This document shows positions 50,801 to 63,133 of a stretch of 64,000 nt of DNA, piece after piece. The DNA is from Solea solea. Lineage: Eukaryota > Chordata > Actinopteri > Pleuronectiformes > Soleidae. The stretch lies in assembly GCF_958295425.1 (NCBI RefSeq), contig NC_081136.1:26419436-26483435 (forward strand), read 5' to 3'. Made by a program: the position numbers and the translations under genes. The notes under the pieces were generated by a model. That model did no database searches and was not told the origin of the DNA. It was given only the letters and a program-made list of their open reading frames with translations. The stretch's first letter is position 1. Every line of letters starts with the position of its first letter.

Positions 50801-53800
50801 AGTAATTCCAGATTATGGGGGTACTCACAAGTTAGGACGAACCGTAGCGTTAAACATTATTTGCAAGTGAGAGACATTTTTGGAATCATTTCCAGGACAA
50901 TTTGATCAAATGTTGTTCTTTAGATAAAATGTAAACACTTTTAACACCGCTAAGAGTGAACTTCTAAGTGGTGTTAAACTGTTATGATTGTACCAACTGC
51001 ACAATCATGCAGTTAAAAGGATATAATGGAAGATCAGTTTGAGATTATATGACAGACCAGTGTTCAGTAACTAAAAATATTTTATTTCTTAAAGCACAAT
51101 CATTTCTAGAAATAATTTCCTCCTGGTACGTAAGAGGCAAACCCTTTTGAAATAGCTTGTGCTTAGCTGAGATTTTTTTTTTTAAATACGTATTTTACGG
51201 GGGCATTAAAAGTTTACCTTTAATGCAAATTTCAAGGACAATTTCAGATATTTAAGGGGCATTTTGCCTATGATTCGTGACTGCTGATAAAGTGCCAATC
51301 GATATCTTGTGTCAGCGAGTTGTAATACATGTCAGCAATTGGAAAATCATGCTAGAAAAGCTTTTGCAAGAGATAAATATCTGATATATATATCTATATA
51401 TATATACATATATATATATATAGATATATCTATATATCTATATATATATATATATACATATACATATACATATATATATGCATTTTTTTTTTAAACAGTT
51501 ATTTCTTCTACCTTTTCCCCTGCTGAATAATTTAATCCAAACTACATATATAACTTAATGTCCAATTAAGTGTGTGAGTGGTTTGGTGGTTTGCATCTGT
51601 GCTATATTTATAGCGCTAGGTGTTGAGGTGACGTCACTCGGCCGTAAAAGTTTTATCAGCCATGACTCTGCGGAGCGTGAAGACAAACCCATTAACCTGG
51701 TGCTCCACATCATAATTATACCACTGATGTTTGTCGCTGAGCACACGCCATTCAGAGTGTGACACCTTCCACAGTCATCAGCACCGGAGCCTGTCTCTGT
51801 CTCATGCTCTGCTTGCGTGAAAATGTGAATGCCTCTTTGATCTTAACAGCTAAGAGTGTTTTATCCACTAAGTAACACTTTGTTTCCTTCTCCATTAAAC
51901 TCGCCTCCCTCTTCTTTCCCTCTTTCTTATCATTACATAAAAAAGTGAGCTGTACGCCTCATGTGACCAAATCACTTTGACATTTCCTGTTAACGCCGCT
52001 TTAAGCCTCTTGTGATGGCGTTCCGTAAATATGCCAGCGGAGAGCTTTATGCAACTTTACCAGTCTGTGACGTTTTTTTCCCCCCGCGACTCAATACAAT
52101 ACCTCACACGAATCCACAAGTGATCACTCAACACTTGTTTCTATTGGCCGATCATTCACAGCTATACTGTATGTGTGTACTGCAAGTGCTAAATCTCGCC
52201 TATTTTGCTCTTAAAACCAAAGACTTGAACCTGAATGAGAATAATTTAACTAGGTTTTCAAGCAAGCTTCACTCACCGATGAGCTGAGAAATCACTGGAG
52301 CTCATGTCTCACTTCTCTAAAGCTCTAAGCGTTGCCCTGTGTCATTATTCTCTTCTGGTCTATTTCATCTATCAAGTGAAATCACAGTTACAAAGCAACT
52401 GGGGCTGCACAGGTAACTGCAAAATAATTGAAATCACAGTGTGACCAAGTGCACCATCCAAATCTAAAGACACTGCAATTATAGTATTTGAGAAAGATAG
52501 TAAATGGTTGACAAAACATAGCATAATGATGAAATGTGTGAGAATATTAGTTGTTTAATGATTTTATCAGCAGCAATTCCTCACATGGCTTCCTCCCAGC
52601 TTCCCTAATTTAAATTCACCATTAACTGATTGCATTCTGCTGGATTTTTAATGAATAGAATTTGACCTAGGACATTCTTAGATTGTTATTATTTCACCAT
52701 TAGGACTTCAATGGAAAATCAACACATTTATTTTCAAAGCAAGCGGGGGTGAGGCAGAGAAAACTCAAAGGATGACTCCCTCCTGTCTCCTTAGATCCTT
52801 CTGGGAACAATTCAAATGCACTGGTCAAGTATTATGTAAGCCAATCTGTGTATGTGTGTGTGTGTGTGTGTGTGTGTTCAGGTAGCGGCTGAATACTTTA
52901 AAGACACCACTCTGCTGCTGATGGGAGTCATCTGTCTGGCAGCTTCCATAGAGAAGTGGAACCTGCACAAACGCATCGCTCTGCGTATGGTGATGATCGC
53001 AGGAGCCAAGCCTGGCATGTGAGCGGCACACACACACTCTCATATACTCATGCAAAACACACAAATACACACACACTTTTCTAAAGTAATAGTCAATGAT
53101 TGGCAAAGATATGTACCATATGTTTATTGAAATGTGTGGAAAACAACATCCTTTGCAAATAAACTTATTAGAAACATAATGTTCTTCCTCTTGGGGACTA
53201 AAGCTTGCACTCGTTCTCCCACAAATAGAAGTGTCACAGACACACAAATGTGAACGTGCCTGTCTCTCTCGTGCAGGTTGGTGCTGGGCTTCATGTGCTG
53301 CACTGTGTTTCTGTCCATGTGGCTCAGCAACACGTCCACCACAGCCATGGTGATGCCCATCGCTGAGGCCGTCCTGCAGCAGCTCATCTGCACCGGCCTG
53401 GCCGACAGCCAGGACGACTCCGAGACTGCGGATGCCCCAGAGGATGACAGCGGTATTTGTATTGTTATTATGGTTATTATAATCTTTATTCAATCAGGAA
53501 AAGTCTCATTAAGAGTAAAAAAAATGATCCTGGCAGCATATTTAACAGAGTTACAAATGGGCAAATAACAAATTGCAGTAAATCAGCAAAGACCATTATT
53601 TCTTACATTTGGAAGTAAACTCCAAAAAGGCCTTGCAGATAAAAATAAGTGGTTTTCAATGTCTGTCTGCAACACACTTCCTGACCCAAGACACGAAACA
53701 CATGCTACACAAAAGCCTGCAACAGTACACTCACACCAGACTGTGTACATTAGTTCATCACGCACTTTAAGTAAAAAGCTTTTTATAAAATTCCGTTCTA

Positions 53801-55464
53801 CAGCAGCTGCTTCCCTGTTACAATCTCACACTCACTGTTGTTGTCTTCGACAGCTGTTTTAGACGAACAAGAAAAGCGGGACAGGAACCAGCTAAAGCTG
53901 ATCTATCACAGCAACAGGTACAGTATATGTACAGTATGTAGTTAGTGTGTGTTTGAATGTACATGTAAGTTGTTTAACGCTGCACCACCTTCCTTTGAGA
54001 GGCTCTGTCAAATTTCTCGTTCAAAAAGCCAAGGCTTAAACACTTTGTCACCGGAAATTTGGTCCACTTTGATCCAGAAGACTTTCTTTAGAGATTTAGA
54101 TTTAGAGAACAATCCAACAAGCCAATATAGTATCATTTTCATGTGTTTTCTTCCTTTCTTTTCAGCGATGACCGCACCAAACAGGAGCTTGCTACATTCA
54201 GTGAGGTGAGACTTATTATAATAAAAGACATAATTAATAGGGAGTGAAAAATCCTGGTATCAGCCCAACAGAAAATATGCGTCACATCCTATGTCTGCAT
54301 CAAATATGATATTTAAAAACCTCCCCAAACTCAACACACCTGTGTTTGAAATATGGAAATCCATTCCCAACACTTAAATGGAGTCGTGTGCATATGCACA
54401 GTTTGACCCACATACTTATGCCAGCAGGTTTTCTCAAGCATGAGTGCCATAAAATCCAAACATTGTTTTATTTATTTCATTATTCCAAACTGGGTCAGTG
54501 TTTTTTGTGTGTCAGCGGTTATTAAATGTATATATAAAAGTTTTATATATAAATATGTATACTAGAAGTTGCAGATCCCTGCCTAAGACTATAGGAAGAG
54601 TTCAAACTCTAGATAATGAAAACCAGACCTCAGGCATAATTATTTTTCTCCATCGTATTCTGTCTGAAAAATGTAGGTCAGACTGTAGCTTTTGTTTTTG
54701 CTGAGTAGACATTAATGGAAAAATCAACGTGCTTTCTCTCGCCATCAGGCTCACAGTGGGGAGGTAAATGGTTTGAGTCTAAAGCCAGTCTCAAACCAGG
54801 ACTTCATCGGTAACACTAATGGACACATGTCGCAGGTTCGGAAACCTTTTATTGGAGTTAAATGATGCAAGATGAGCTGCAGATGTGAGTGAGAAATGCA
54901 CAGTTTACAAGTTAACATACAAACACACTCTCTTTCTCTTTCAGGTCGCCGTTGAAATTCCAAACGTGAAGCGGGTGAAGGCCAGGAGAGACTCCCAGTA
55001 TCCCACCAAGAAAGACCACATGATCTGTAAATGCCTGACGCTCAGCATCACCTACGCCGCCACCATCGGTGGACTCATCACCATCACGGGCACGTCAACC
55101 AACCTCATCTTTGCCGAGCAGTTTAACACGTAGGTACATGTGCACACACACACGCACACACACGGCAGACTCACTTGTCTAATGAGGTAAATCAGGTGTA
55201 AAACATAGAGCAAAACAAGACAAAATAAAAAACAAAAAAAACAAGACCAGGCAGAACAAGGAAGGTCAATAACTCATGAAAAAGGGAGAACATTAATTAT
55301 GTAGGGAGTGTGGTTTGTTTGGATTTGGATGCATTTCAGTGGTTATTATTTTTTGGCTGCTGCGCTGCTTGGACCGATGCACTTCATGTTAATTGAGCGA
55401 TGTTGTTGCACGGGGTCCAAGATCAAACTAATCAGTCTTTACAGTGCCAACAGAGCCGATTTCC

Positions 55465-55501
<37 letters not shown>

Positions 55502-58500
55502 CTAAGCCTGACAGAAAGGCTTTCTTCATGTCGCAGCCTTGTTGGACAAAGGTCAGGTTTTGAGTCGGCTTGGTGTGGGTGTGTGTTTCCAGTTGAAATG
55601 AGCAACTCAAATTTACAGCATGAAACACTGAGCTGCACATTTTCATCTGATTTATAAAATGAGCTAAAGGTGGCGAGGGCCCCCTAGTAACGCACACACA
55701 GTGTGACATGCTGTGATGACATTTGTGATTGACATTTTGCTTATGACATTCTCACATCAACACATTTTCAACTAAATTGATTCTTTTTGTGAAAGATCTT
55801 TTCTTTTGGTGCCCATTTTGTCATTTTGTAACTCCGCGACACATCACGCCTGTGCTACTGTGCGTCAGCTGTTTCACAGAAACTAACACTTGACTAGATT
55901 AAGTGTTTGCAGCAGAATCCATGGCTTTACTGTTTCAATTTAAATCTTCAATTAAACCCTGCACGCAGCATTTCATCCACTTCATGGTAAAACAGTGCAG
56001 TAACAGCAGCAGCACAGCAGAGGAACATGAGGGGAGTTTAAGTCTCTCGGCCTCTGGGAGGTTTTTTGATCAGATGGTTTTCTGTAGCTACTGGAAGGAT
56101 AACCATTGGGATTAACTCACAAACTAACATATCTGTAAAAGCAAATAAAATAGGCTTTTACAGTTAAATTTACACCCATAAATACTCTTTTTGACCCAAA
56201 CTGTTCATGCTGACATTATCTTTTTAATTGAGAAAGAGATGATGCAGCTCCTGAACTTCTTCAGGCTTCAGGCTGAGAAAAAGGAATTCTTGCTCGATAC
56301 AGTTGTTGCAGACAGGGAATGAGCTCATGCTTCCATCTCTGGTGTGAAAGCATGGTGGAAACTTATTCTAGATTCATTTCGATTTGATCTTTTTTTGTTG
56401 TCTTCTTTTTACCGAAGCTGATTTATTCTCATGTGTATCATCAGCACACTGCAAATACACTCAAACCTAGTTTGATGTGATGGATGGCAGAGTTGCTTCT
56501 GCAGCACATACTGTACATCGCGGTCATTGTCATCATCATCATCGTCGTCGTCGTCGTCCCCTCTGTGCGTTACCTTTACCCTGATTAGTGTCCGTACAGC
56601 GCAGAGTTCAGTGAAGCACATCAGAGCAAACATACTTAAAGCAGAGCCAGACACAGCAGTGGAAACTGAGTGATGTGTTAGAGCATGACGTGCACTGAGG
56701 ATGAACGAGCACAGGATCACTGCACCGAGAGCTGAACGAATTATGTTATTTGTTTATTTTTAAATATTGCATAAACTTTATATTACTGTACAGAGACATA
56801 ATAGTTTGGTAACAACTATAATAAGGGAGGTGATATTATCATTATATCATCATAACACCATTTTATTGCTAATGCAATTTTCATCAATGTAATATATTCA
56901 CATTAAAATGTTTTTTTTTTGTGAAAATTGAAAACATAATTACCACATTATAAAAATTCAGAATTCAGAAATTCATTCTCTCTTGTATATCACATACTCA
57001 ATTTTATTTTTTACCATTATTACTAAGCTATTACTTGTGGTTAACCATAAAATTAAGATGGTATTTCCTTAAAATTACTCCTATTACTACAAATTATTAC
57101 ATTTTAACACCGTCAAAGTTCAAAGATGTCAAAGAGGAGGAGACACTAGAGACTAAATGCACGAGTGAGAAATCTAGAAAGAATATAAAAAGGAAATGAC
57201 CAATATAAAATAGAAAACATTTACAGCTCATAAGAGAGCAAAAGTAAAATGATGTTAAGAAAACAATGTATTTACAATAAAATGTAGAATTTAAGTGAGA
57301 GTAGTGAGAGCTTCTCCCTTTAGGGGTTGCCACATCGGATTATCTTCCTCCATCTTGCCCTGTCATTGTAGGAGCAGAATGTTTTCACACTACTCAAATG
57401 TCTAAAAATGTAACCAGAAAATCATACATCATCTAAAAGCAACTACAGATAATCTTTTTTTTTTTCCAGTTAAGGAGAGATTATACTGAAGTCTATGTAA
57501 ATCTTGTCACAGTGATACTTGACTCTTATCAGAAGTGCAGAGCAGATAAGAAGATGAGGATAACAGCAGCTGTCACTCAGAGCCAACACATGAGTCCAGT
57601 GCAGGATCAAGGGTTCACAGTGACCTCCAGTGCTCATGTGATCTATGAGCCTTTTAAAGAGATTGGGTATAACGTTCTGAAGGAATTGCCACAGGAGTAC
57701 TGCCCTCTTCTACCCGAGCTCAAGCCAATCTGGTGTGGTATTTGAATTTGTATGAGTGAGAAGTTGAAATGGTGAGTTCACGTCTACAATTGTATGTCAG
57801 TTTGTTTAGAAAGAAGCTGAAGATTAGTACAAAAATGAGGGATTGAAAGTGGTAAATATATCCAAAATCTGACAAGCTGATGTGTATTGTCACTCTTGTC
57901 TACTATTGCTCTATAACTGCACTGACTTTTGCTCTTTAATACTGTCATAGTAGTTAAAAAGTAGTTTCATTCACCTCAGCCCTCACTGTCTTTCTTTGTA
58001 TGCATAAACTCAATTAACATTTAGTAATCTCTGTTGGGGGTTAGTGGTTTCTTCTGTTGCCATGCAACAAGAAGCCCTGGGTTCACACCTCGGGCATTTC
58101 TACATGGAAGTTGCATTTTCTCCCCGTGTGTGTGTGTGTGTGTGGGATGCTTTCCTCCTACAGTCCAAAGTACATGCAGAGTGTTGGACACTTTAAATTG
58201 AACGAAGGTATGAATTTGAGAGTGAACGGACTGGCCCATCTGTCCAGGGGTGTACCCCACGTTTCGCCCTATGTCAGGTGGGATTAGCACCAGCTGCCTT
58301 GCGACCCTCATGTGGAGGATAAAGCGATCGACAATGAGTGAATGAATGAATCCCCTTTGTTGTCATTGCCAGGTGCCACTATATAAAATGTTGCCTTGAA
58401 ACCTACCACCTTATAATCATAATCATATCATCGTAAAAAAAAAACCTCTCTCTACAGTCGCTATCCAGATGCAAAGGTGATAAACTTCGGCACATGGTTC

Positions 58501-61500
58501 ATCTTCAGCTTCCCCATCGCCATCATCATGCTGGTCCTCACCTGGCTGTGGCTGCACTTCCTCTTCCTTGGCTGCAAGTGAGTGTGTGCATGTTCCGCGG
58601 TGTTAAACAGCTTGTATGTATCCTGTGCTGTTCGTATCCATGTGTCATTATGGTCTGTGCATGGACTCATGATAATCCCCCCCCCCCTCTGTCTGCTGTT
58701 GAATGTCGAGCCGTGTCATCCTCTGGTGTCCTGTGGCTGCGGGGGTTAGAAAGCGCTGAGCGCGTGTCTGGTTTCTGTGTGTTTGTTTGACGTCGCTGTT
58801 GTGTGTCCAGCTTCAGGGAAACGTGCTCACTGAGTAAGAAGCGCAAAACCAAGAGGGAGATTATATCAGAGAGGAGGATTCATGAGGAATACGAAAAACT
58901 GGGAACCATCAGGTATGTGTTTATTTTACTTTCAAATAATAATATTATCACCCATGTAGTTGTTGCTCATGGACTTTTTGTGGTTTCTGCGGTTTTCACG
59001 TGTGTCCCAGCTACCCAGAGGTGGTGACCGGTGTTTTCTTTGTCCTGATGACTCTGCTGTGGTTCACCAGAGAGCCCGGGTTCGTGCCTGGTTGGACCTC
59101 TCTCTTTGAGAAGTAAGTGGCTCAGAGTGTTGCGACAGGTTGTCATTATCACTGTCATGTGTTTATGCTCAGACAGAGATCAGTGGTCCAGTTGGTCAGT
59201 AACACACGCTGTCGAATTGTGAATTTGATTTTAAAAACAATTTACTCAAGTAGTGATCAGGTGAAACAGTTTCAGACAGCACAGGTTTTGTTTTGATCAG
59301 TTTATGAACATATTAAATTAAATCTCTCGCCTTTATTCAGAGTGTTTTTCATTCTGTTTGTGCTTTCGAAGCCTTTTTACGAACACAGTATTAGGCTTCA
59401 CGTAAAGTTAACTATTGAAACAGAGTGTGAAAGACAATGAAAAGAAAACTATTTTCCTCATCACCTTTACCTGAAATGTTCTCCCTATCAGGAAAGGCTA
59501 CAGGACTGATGCCACCGTATCTGTCCTTCTTGGCTTCCTGCTCTTCCTCATCCCTGCCAGGCGACCCTTCTCTTCCTCCTCCTCCTCCTCCTGCTGCAGA
59601 AACACGGGTATGTTATGCAGTTTTTGTTTTATTTACATATATGTGTGTATATATATACGTATGTATATATATATATATATATATACATATATATGTAAAT
59701 GTATATGTATATATGTATGTATATATATATATATGTATATATATAAACAGCCTTTTTTAATAATATTTCTCTCTCCTCCTCACTCATATCTACTCTATCC
59801 ATCTGTTTCTCAGTGTATACAGTTGCTGTGATGTCCTGAGTTTTGCGTTAATTGAAAAAAGTTTGAAAAACTTGATGTTCGAAAAATCGATTTTTGAGAA
59901 GCATGTCGCTCTTGTTCCAACATGCCTCCATTTATGTAAACAGACTCTGCAGGTTGCTTTATCGCCTGTTTGTTGCAGGTTCACCAGGTCAGAGAAAACT
60001 TGTGCATCAGCCCAAAAGGAAAGGAAAGGAAAGAAAAGAAAAGAAAAAAGCCTGAAAGTGTGACATCTATTGTATTTCACAGTTTCACGCTGCTCAGCAC
60101 TTGATGTTTTCCTGACCTCTGAACAGTGTAATCTCATAGAGAGAGTGCCAGCTGTTTGTCTTCGTAGAATTTTGATGAAATTGACTTTTGTTTTGCAGAA
60201 TGTGTGTTTTTACTGCTGATACATTGAGATTAAAAAATGACAGGTGGGCAGTATACAATATAACAACTGAAATGTGAAGAAAAAAAAAAATCAAATTAGT
60301 GATGACTGAGTTCCAGCTATCTTCCCCGATGTCAGGGTGAATGCTGGCTCAATGTGCACTGTCTTGACTTTCCTGAAGTGAACAGAGCCATTGTGAATGT
60401 CATCACTAACACCTCGATCATGTCAAAAGCAAACCGGCAATTTTGACAACACATCTTTCAATTAGAAATTATGAATTCATTTATATTTCTTCATGGTTTC
60501 TTCTTGAGATTTTCTCTGAAATAGGAAGCACAGCAGACGTTTTTTGTAACTTCATTAAAAATAGGAAATACAAGAACATACTAAATGAAACTTATGAATA
60601 TAATGATAACTTTACTGTGGGTCATTATGTCAAATGTTAGTATCCCCACTGTGCTGATTTCTTCCTGTGTTCTGTGTTTTTTCCCCTCACCAAATGCATA
60701 AAATGATAATTCAGAGTCAGACCCACTGGCTCCAATGATCACCTGGAAGGATTTCCAGAGACTGATGCCATGGGAGATCGTCATCCTGGTGGGAGGGGGC
60801 TACGCACTGGCTGCTGGTTGTAAGGTACTTGGCATCTGCATGATCTTAAGTATTCTGTATCAAATTTCTTCCCAGGGCTTTATGTATTATGTTCTAAACA
60901 CAGTTCACATGATTTAATCTTGTATTGAAATGTCAAACATAAACCCTGATTCAAAAGCATCAAATTGAGAGAGTGTAATATTTGATAGTTCACTCACATG
61001 TGTTGTATCTACTCCTGTGTGTGTGCAGGTGTCAGGCCTGTCGGTATGGATCGGCAGACAGCTGGAGCCCATGAGCGGTCTTCCTCCCTGGGCCGTCACC
61101 CTGCTGGCCTGCCTGCTGGTGTCGACAGTCACAGAGTTTGCCTCCAACCCAGCAACTCTCACCGTCTTCCTGCCCATCCTGTCCACACTGGTACAACACT
61201 CACTCACACGCACGCACGCACACATACACACCTCTCACACGTTGGGTCTTTGGCAAGAACTGGCTCCTGTTCATGCCCATGTCAAAATATCAGATTTAGG
61301 AAGTGGTTGGAAAAAAAGAAAAAAAAAAACTTGAGGATCCACTGGTTGACTGCAGGTTTGAATAGAAACATGTGACGTTTGAATGAACCGACCTTCTTAG
61401 TACAATGATGACGTTCTTCACCTCCCTGTTAGTTTAGGAGACACAATTGACTGTAATGACCCTAACCCATCACATGGTCTCAGGTCCAGGAATAGTCCGT

Positions 61501-63133
61501 TTGAATAAAAGTCAGAAATGAGTTTCTACTTCTCACTTGATTTATGTCCGTCAATGTTTTTTAGTCTCAATTGCTAGTTTCAGGTCTTACTCAATAGAGC
61601 ATTATATCATATCATTCTTTGTGTTCTTGAGTTCCCTATTTAGAGGAAAATAGACAAAAAAACATGGCATATATGAGTGGGCACCAGTGTGATTGACAGC
61701 CGGTACAAGCCTGACTTCTGGGATCTTTCAAAACTCAAGGTTTCACAAAGGGAGTTCATTTTGCACCTGGAAGACTATCTCCATACAGCCTTAGGGAGAC
61801 ACCAAGAGAGAAAAGCCCTGTGTTTGGATAAAGCATGAGCAGGTATGAAATAGATTCATGTTTCCATAGTAACTGCATATGGTACAAATCCACTGTTTCC
61901 ACTGAAAAACATTCACACATCTGATGAGCATAACATACAAATAATTTAGCAGGTGGTGTAAATGCAGCTTGTTACATGCAACGATGGAAAGGTCAATGCA
62001 CATTATAGTGGTGCCACATGCAACCAAGCTTCTATTGGACGATACCGGCTGTGACTCACAATGAGTGTGCACTCGTATGTGCCACACTTTATTGTCTATT
62101 TTGGTCCAAATGGGAACAACATAGTTTAAAAATCAACATGTTTTTTTTAAACAATTTCTTTCTGTACTGAAAATGTACCGTACCGTGACGCAAAAACCAA
62201 GGTACATACCAAACTGTGACTTTTGTGTATGGTAACACCCCTAAATTTAAACACTTTGAGTTAGTTACAATTCTTTTTGCAACCAGCAGATGCGCACCCT
62301 GGTGGCTATTCAATATATTTTCACTTCCTATTTGTTTTCGTGACGACGTGGAAGACATTTTTTTTAATATGGTCTCTGGTTTAGCCAGAGTGGAACTAGT
62401 GTGGATGATTTCAGTTTGAACTGCTCATTTGCCACTGGTTTGTAGAGGGTTAGTCTCATTTAAAAGGCGGTAACGTGTATTTATGTGCATGAAATTGACC
62501 ATGTGGTTAACTGGTTCCTACGTTTGACAGTTAATGAACTGAGCGCATTTCACTTTCTTTTGGTGTTTTTGTTTGTGTTTCTTTCTCACGTCTCTCATTG
62601 TTCTCTTTCACCTCCTTCTCTCCCTCCAGTCAGAGACTCTGCTCATCAACCCCCTCCAGACTTTGATCCCAGCCACCATGTGCGTGTCATTTGGGGTCAT
62701 GCTTCCAGTCGGGAACCCCCCCAACGCCATCGTCTTCAGTTACAGCCACCTGCAGATCAGTGACATGGTAGGACACGCACACACACACACACACACACAG
62801 TCCCATGCTCTTTGTGCACCTGCAGCATCAATAGGGTACAGTGTGTCATATTTTGAAGATGTGTTTCTTCACGCTAAACTAAAATAGCTAAAGCTGGTGC
62901 TTTTTGTAAAGTTAAACATTTCTGACATATTTCCATTTAGTTTTTGTTTAATTTACGTATTCATCTTTACATTATTTATTTCATTTCCCCACTAGGTAAA
63001 AGCAGGCTTTGGGGTGAACCTTATCGGCGTGGCGGTGGTTATGTTGGCCATAACAACATGGGGCGTTCCACTCTTCAACCTGAATGAGTTCCCAGCCTGG
63101 GCAGCAGCCAGGAACGTCACTGGAAGCTTATAA
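44826..63133 (+). CDS. slc13a4: slc13a4, sodium-dependent sulfate transporter
   Basis: Moves sulfate with sodium across the plasma membrane. Exons: 44826-44924, 50061-50189, 52882-53018, 53277-53452, 53854-53917, 54166-54205, 54749-54835, 54945-55129, 58458-58577, 58811-58912, 59011-59112, 59492-59607, 60715-60824, 61029-61190, 62630-62767, 62996-63133; 634 residues, all GT/AG, frame kept. Human SLC13A4 has about 626 residues. Diagnostic blocks: [33 protein letters not shown] (SNT 139-141), [67 protein letters not shown] (SNP 528-530), [18 protein letters not shown], not SNT, in the second repeat, and the CSLSKK loop, favour SLC13A4 over the citrate carrier SLC13A5. The ATG at 44826 matches the family length; an in-frame ATG at 44802 would add 8 residues. 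The variable loop (about 160-260) is Asp/Glu/Lys-rich. Confidence 0.95.
44925..50060 (+). other. slc13a4 intron 1
   Basis: 5.1 kb without a supported exon. It holds GA-type (45316-45351) and GT microsatellites, a dispersed repeat copy at about 45505-45780 that matches the one near 32125, a poly-G run at 47080-47089, and a GT tract near 48590-48610. Open frames lack domains. Confidence 0.6.
45505..45780. repeat. Dispersed fish repeat, copy B
   Basis: Opens CTTAAAGAGATAGTTCAGG with GTTGTTTGAGGGTGAGTCTG, aligned in layout with the copy at about 32125. Class not determined. Confidence 0.4.
50190..52881 (+). other. slc13a4 intron 2
   Basis: 2.7 kb with a TA-rich microsatellite (51387-51483) and a TG microsatellite (52852-52877) that runs straight into the exon 3 acceptor. 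No exon seen. Confidence 0.6.
52852..52881 (+). promoter_or_regulatory. slc13a4: TG-repeat splice acceptor tract of slc13a4 exon 3
   Basis: About 13 TG units lead directly into TTCAG and the exon at 52882. The usual run of pyrimidines is missing. Exon 3 is 137 nt, so skipping would break the frame. Confidence 0.7.
53277..53452 (+). CDS. slc13a4: slc13a4 exon 4: first sodium-site SNT motif
   Basis: Encodes [20 protein letters not shown], the first Ser-Asn-Thr motif that in SLC13/DASS carriers lines a sodium site and the substrate pocket, followed by the start of the acidic cytoplasmic loop ([16 protein letters not shown]). The donor GTATTT is weaker than its neighbours. Confidence 0.92.
55467..55501. 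repeat. AGC/CAG trinucleotide repeat, about 12 units
   Basis: Pure AGC repeats in slc13a4 intron 8. Reading frames through it give poly-Gln or poly-Ala (plus strand) and poly-Leu (minus strand), with no sign of being coding. Confidence 0.9.
56523..56559. repeat. Mixed CAT then CGT trinucleotide repeat
   Basis: CAT units change to CGT units in one direction, as expected from a point change spread by repeat slippage. Intronic. Confidence 0.8.
58040..58345. repeat. Abundant fish interspersed repeat
   Basis: Contains AAGCCCTGGGTTCACACC, GTTGCATTTTCTCCCCGTG, CCTACAGTCCAAAGTACATG, TGTCCAGGGGTGTACCCCAC and a GAATGAATGAAT tail, in the same order as a repeat found in thousands of copies in fish. A GT microsatellite has grown inside it (58125-58143). 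Class not assigned. Confidence 0.6.
59492..59607 (+). CDS. slc13a4: slc13a4 exon 12 with TCC-encoded poly-Ser loop
   Basis: After [20 protein letters not shown] the exon encodes [16 protein letters not shown], in which six Ser come from a TCC-rich tract at 59571-59592. Mammalian SLC13A4 has a different, charged loop here. The tract followed by CTGCTGCAG looks like a splice acceptor inside the exon. Confidence 0.88.
59608..60714 (+). other. slc13a4 intron 12
   Basis: 1.1 kb with a TATATG-type microsatellite (59637-59749) soon after the donor. Otherwise AT-rich, nothing recognised. Confidence 0.6.
61029..61190 (+). CDS. slc13a4: slc13a4 exon 14: second sodium-site motif
   Basis: 54 codons, phase 0 at both ends. 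Encodes [19 protein letters not shown] then [11 protein letters not shown]. The second motif is Ser-Asn-Pro where citrate carriers have Ser-Asn-Thr, in keeping with sulfate-type members of the family. It is preceded by a TG-rich acceptor region. Confidence 0.9.
61191..62629 (+). other. slc13a4 intron 14
   Basis: 1.4 kb. Contains a dispersed repeat at about 61560-61800 related to 43660-43870 (shared TTTCAGGTCTT and ATTTAGAGGAAAA) with GGGCACCAGTGTGATTGACA, and short CA tracts. No exon seen. Confidence 0.5.

Larger units (their letters stand above)
55130..58457 (+). other. slc13a4 intron 8 with repeats
   Basis: 3.3 kb. Holds an AGC trinucleotide repeat (55467-55501), a CAT/CGT trinucleotide run (56523-56559), an interspersed repeat at about 58040-58345 and an unassigned open frame at 57512-57745. 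No exon of the transporter is missing here. Confidence 0.6.

Noticed and set aside
52825..53493. 222-codon minus-strand open frame
   Set aside because: It is the antisense of slc13a4 exons 3 and 4 and the intron between them, with His/Thr runs from TG repeats. No domain.
55467..55501. Coding poly-Gln tract
   Set aside because: Lies inside an intron fixed by flanking phase-matched exons, and the surrounding frame has no domain.
57512..57745. 77-codon open frame in slc13a4 intron 8
   Set aside because: No recognisable domain, and the transporter frame continues from 55129 to 58458 without it. It may be a chance frame or repeat remnant.
44826..63133. Assignment as slc13a5 (citrate) or slc13a1
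   Set aside because: The blocks [30 protein letters not shown] and the second motif SNP follow SLC13A4. slc13a1 is the nearest alternative but fits the cytoplasmic loop less well.
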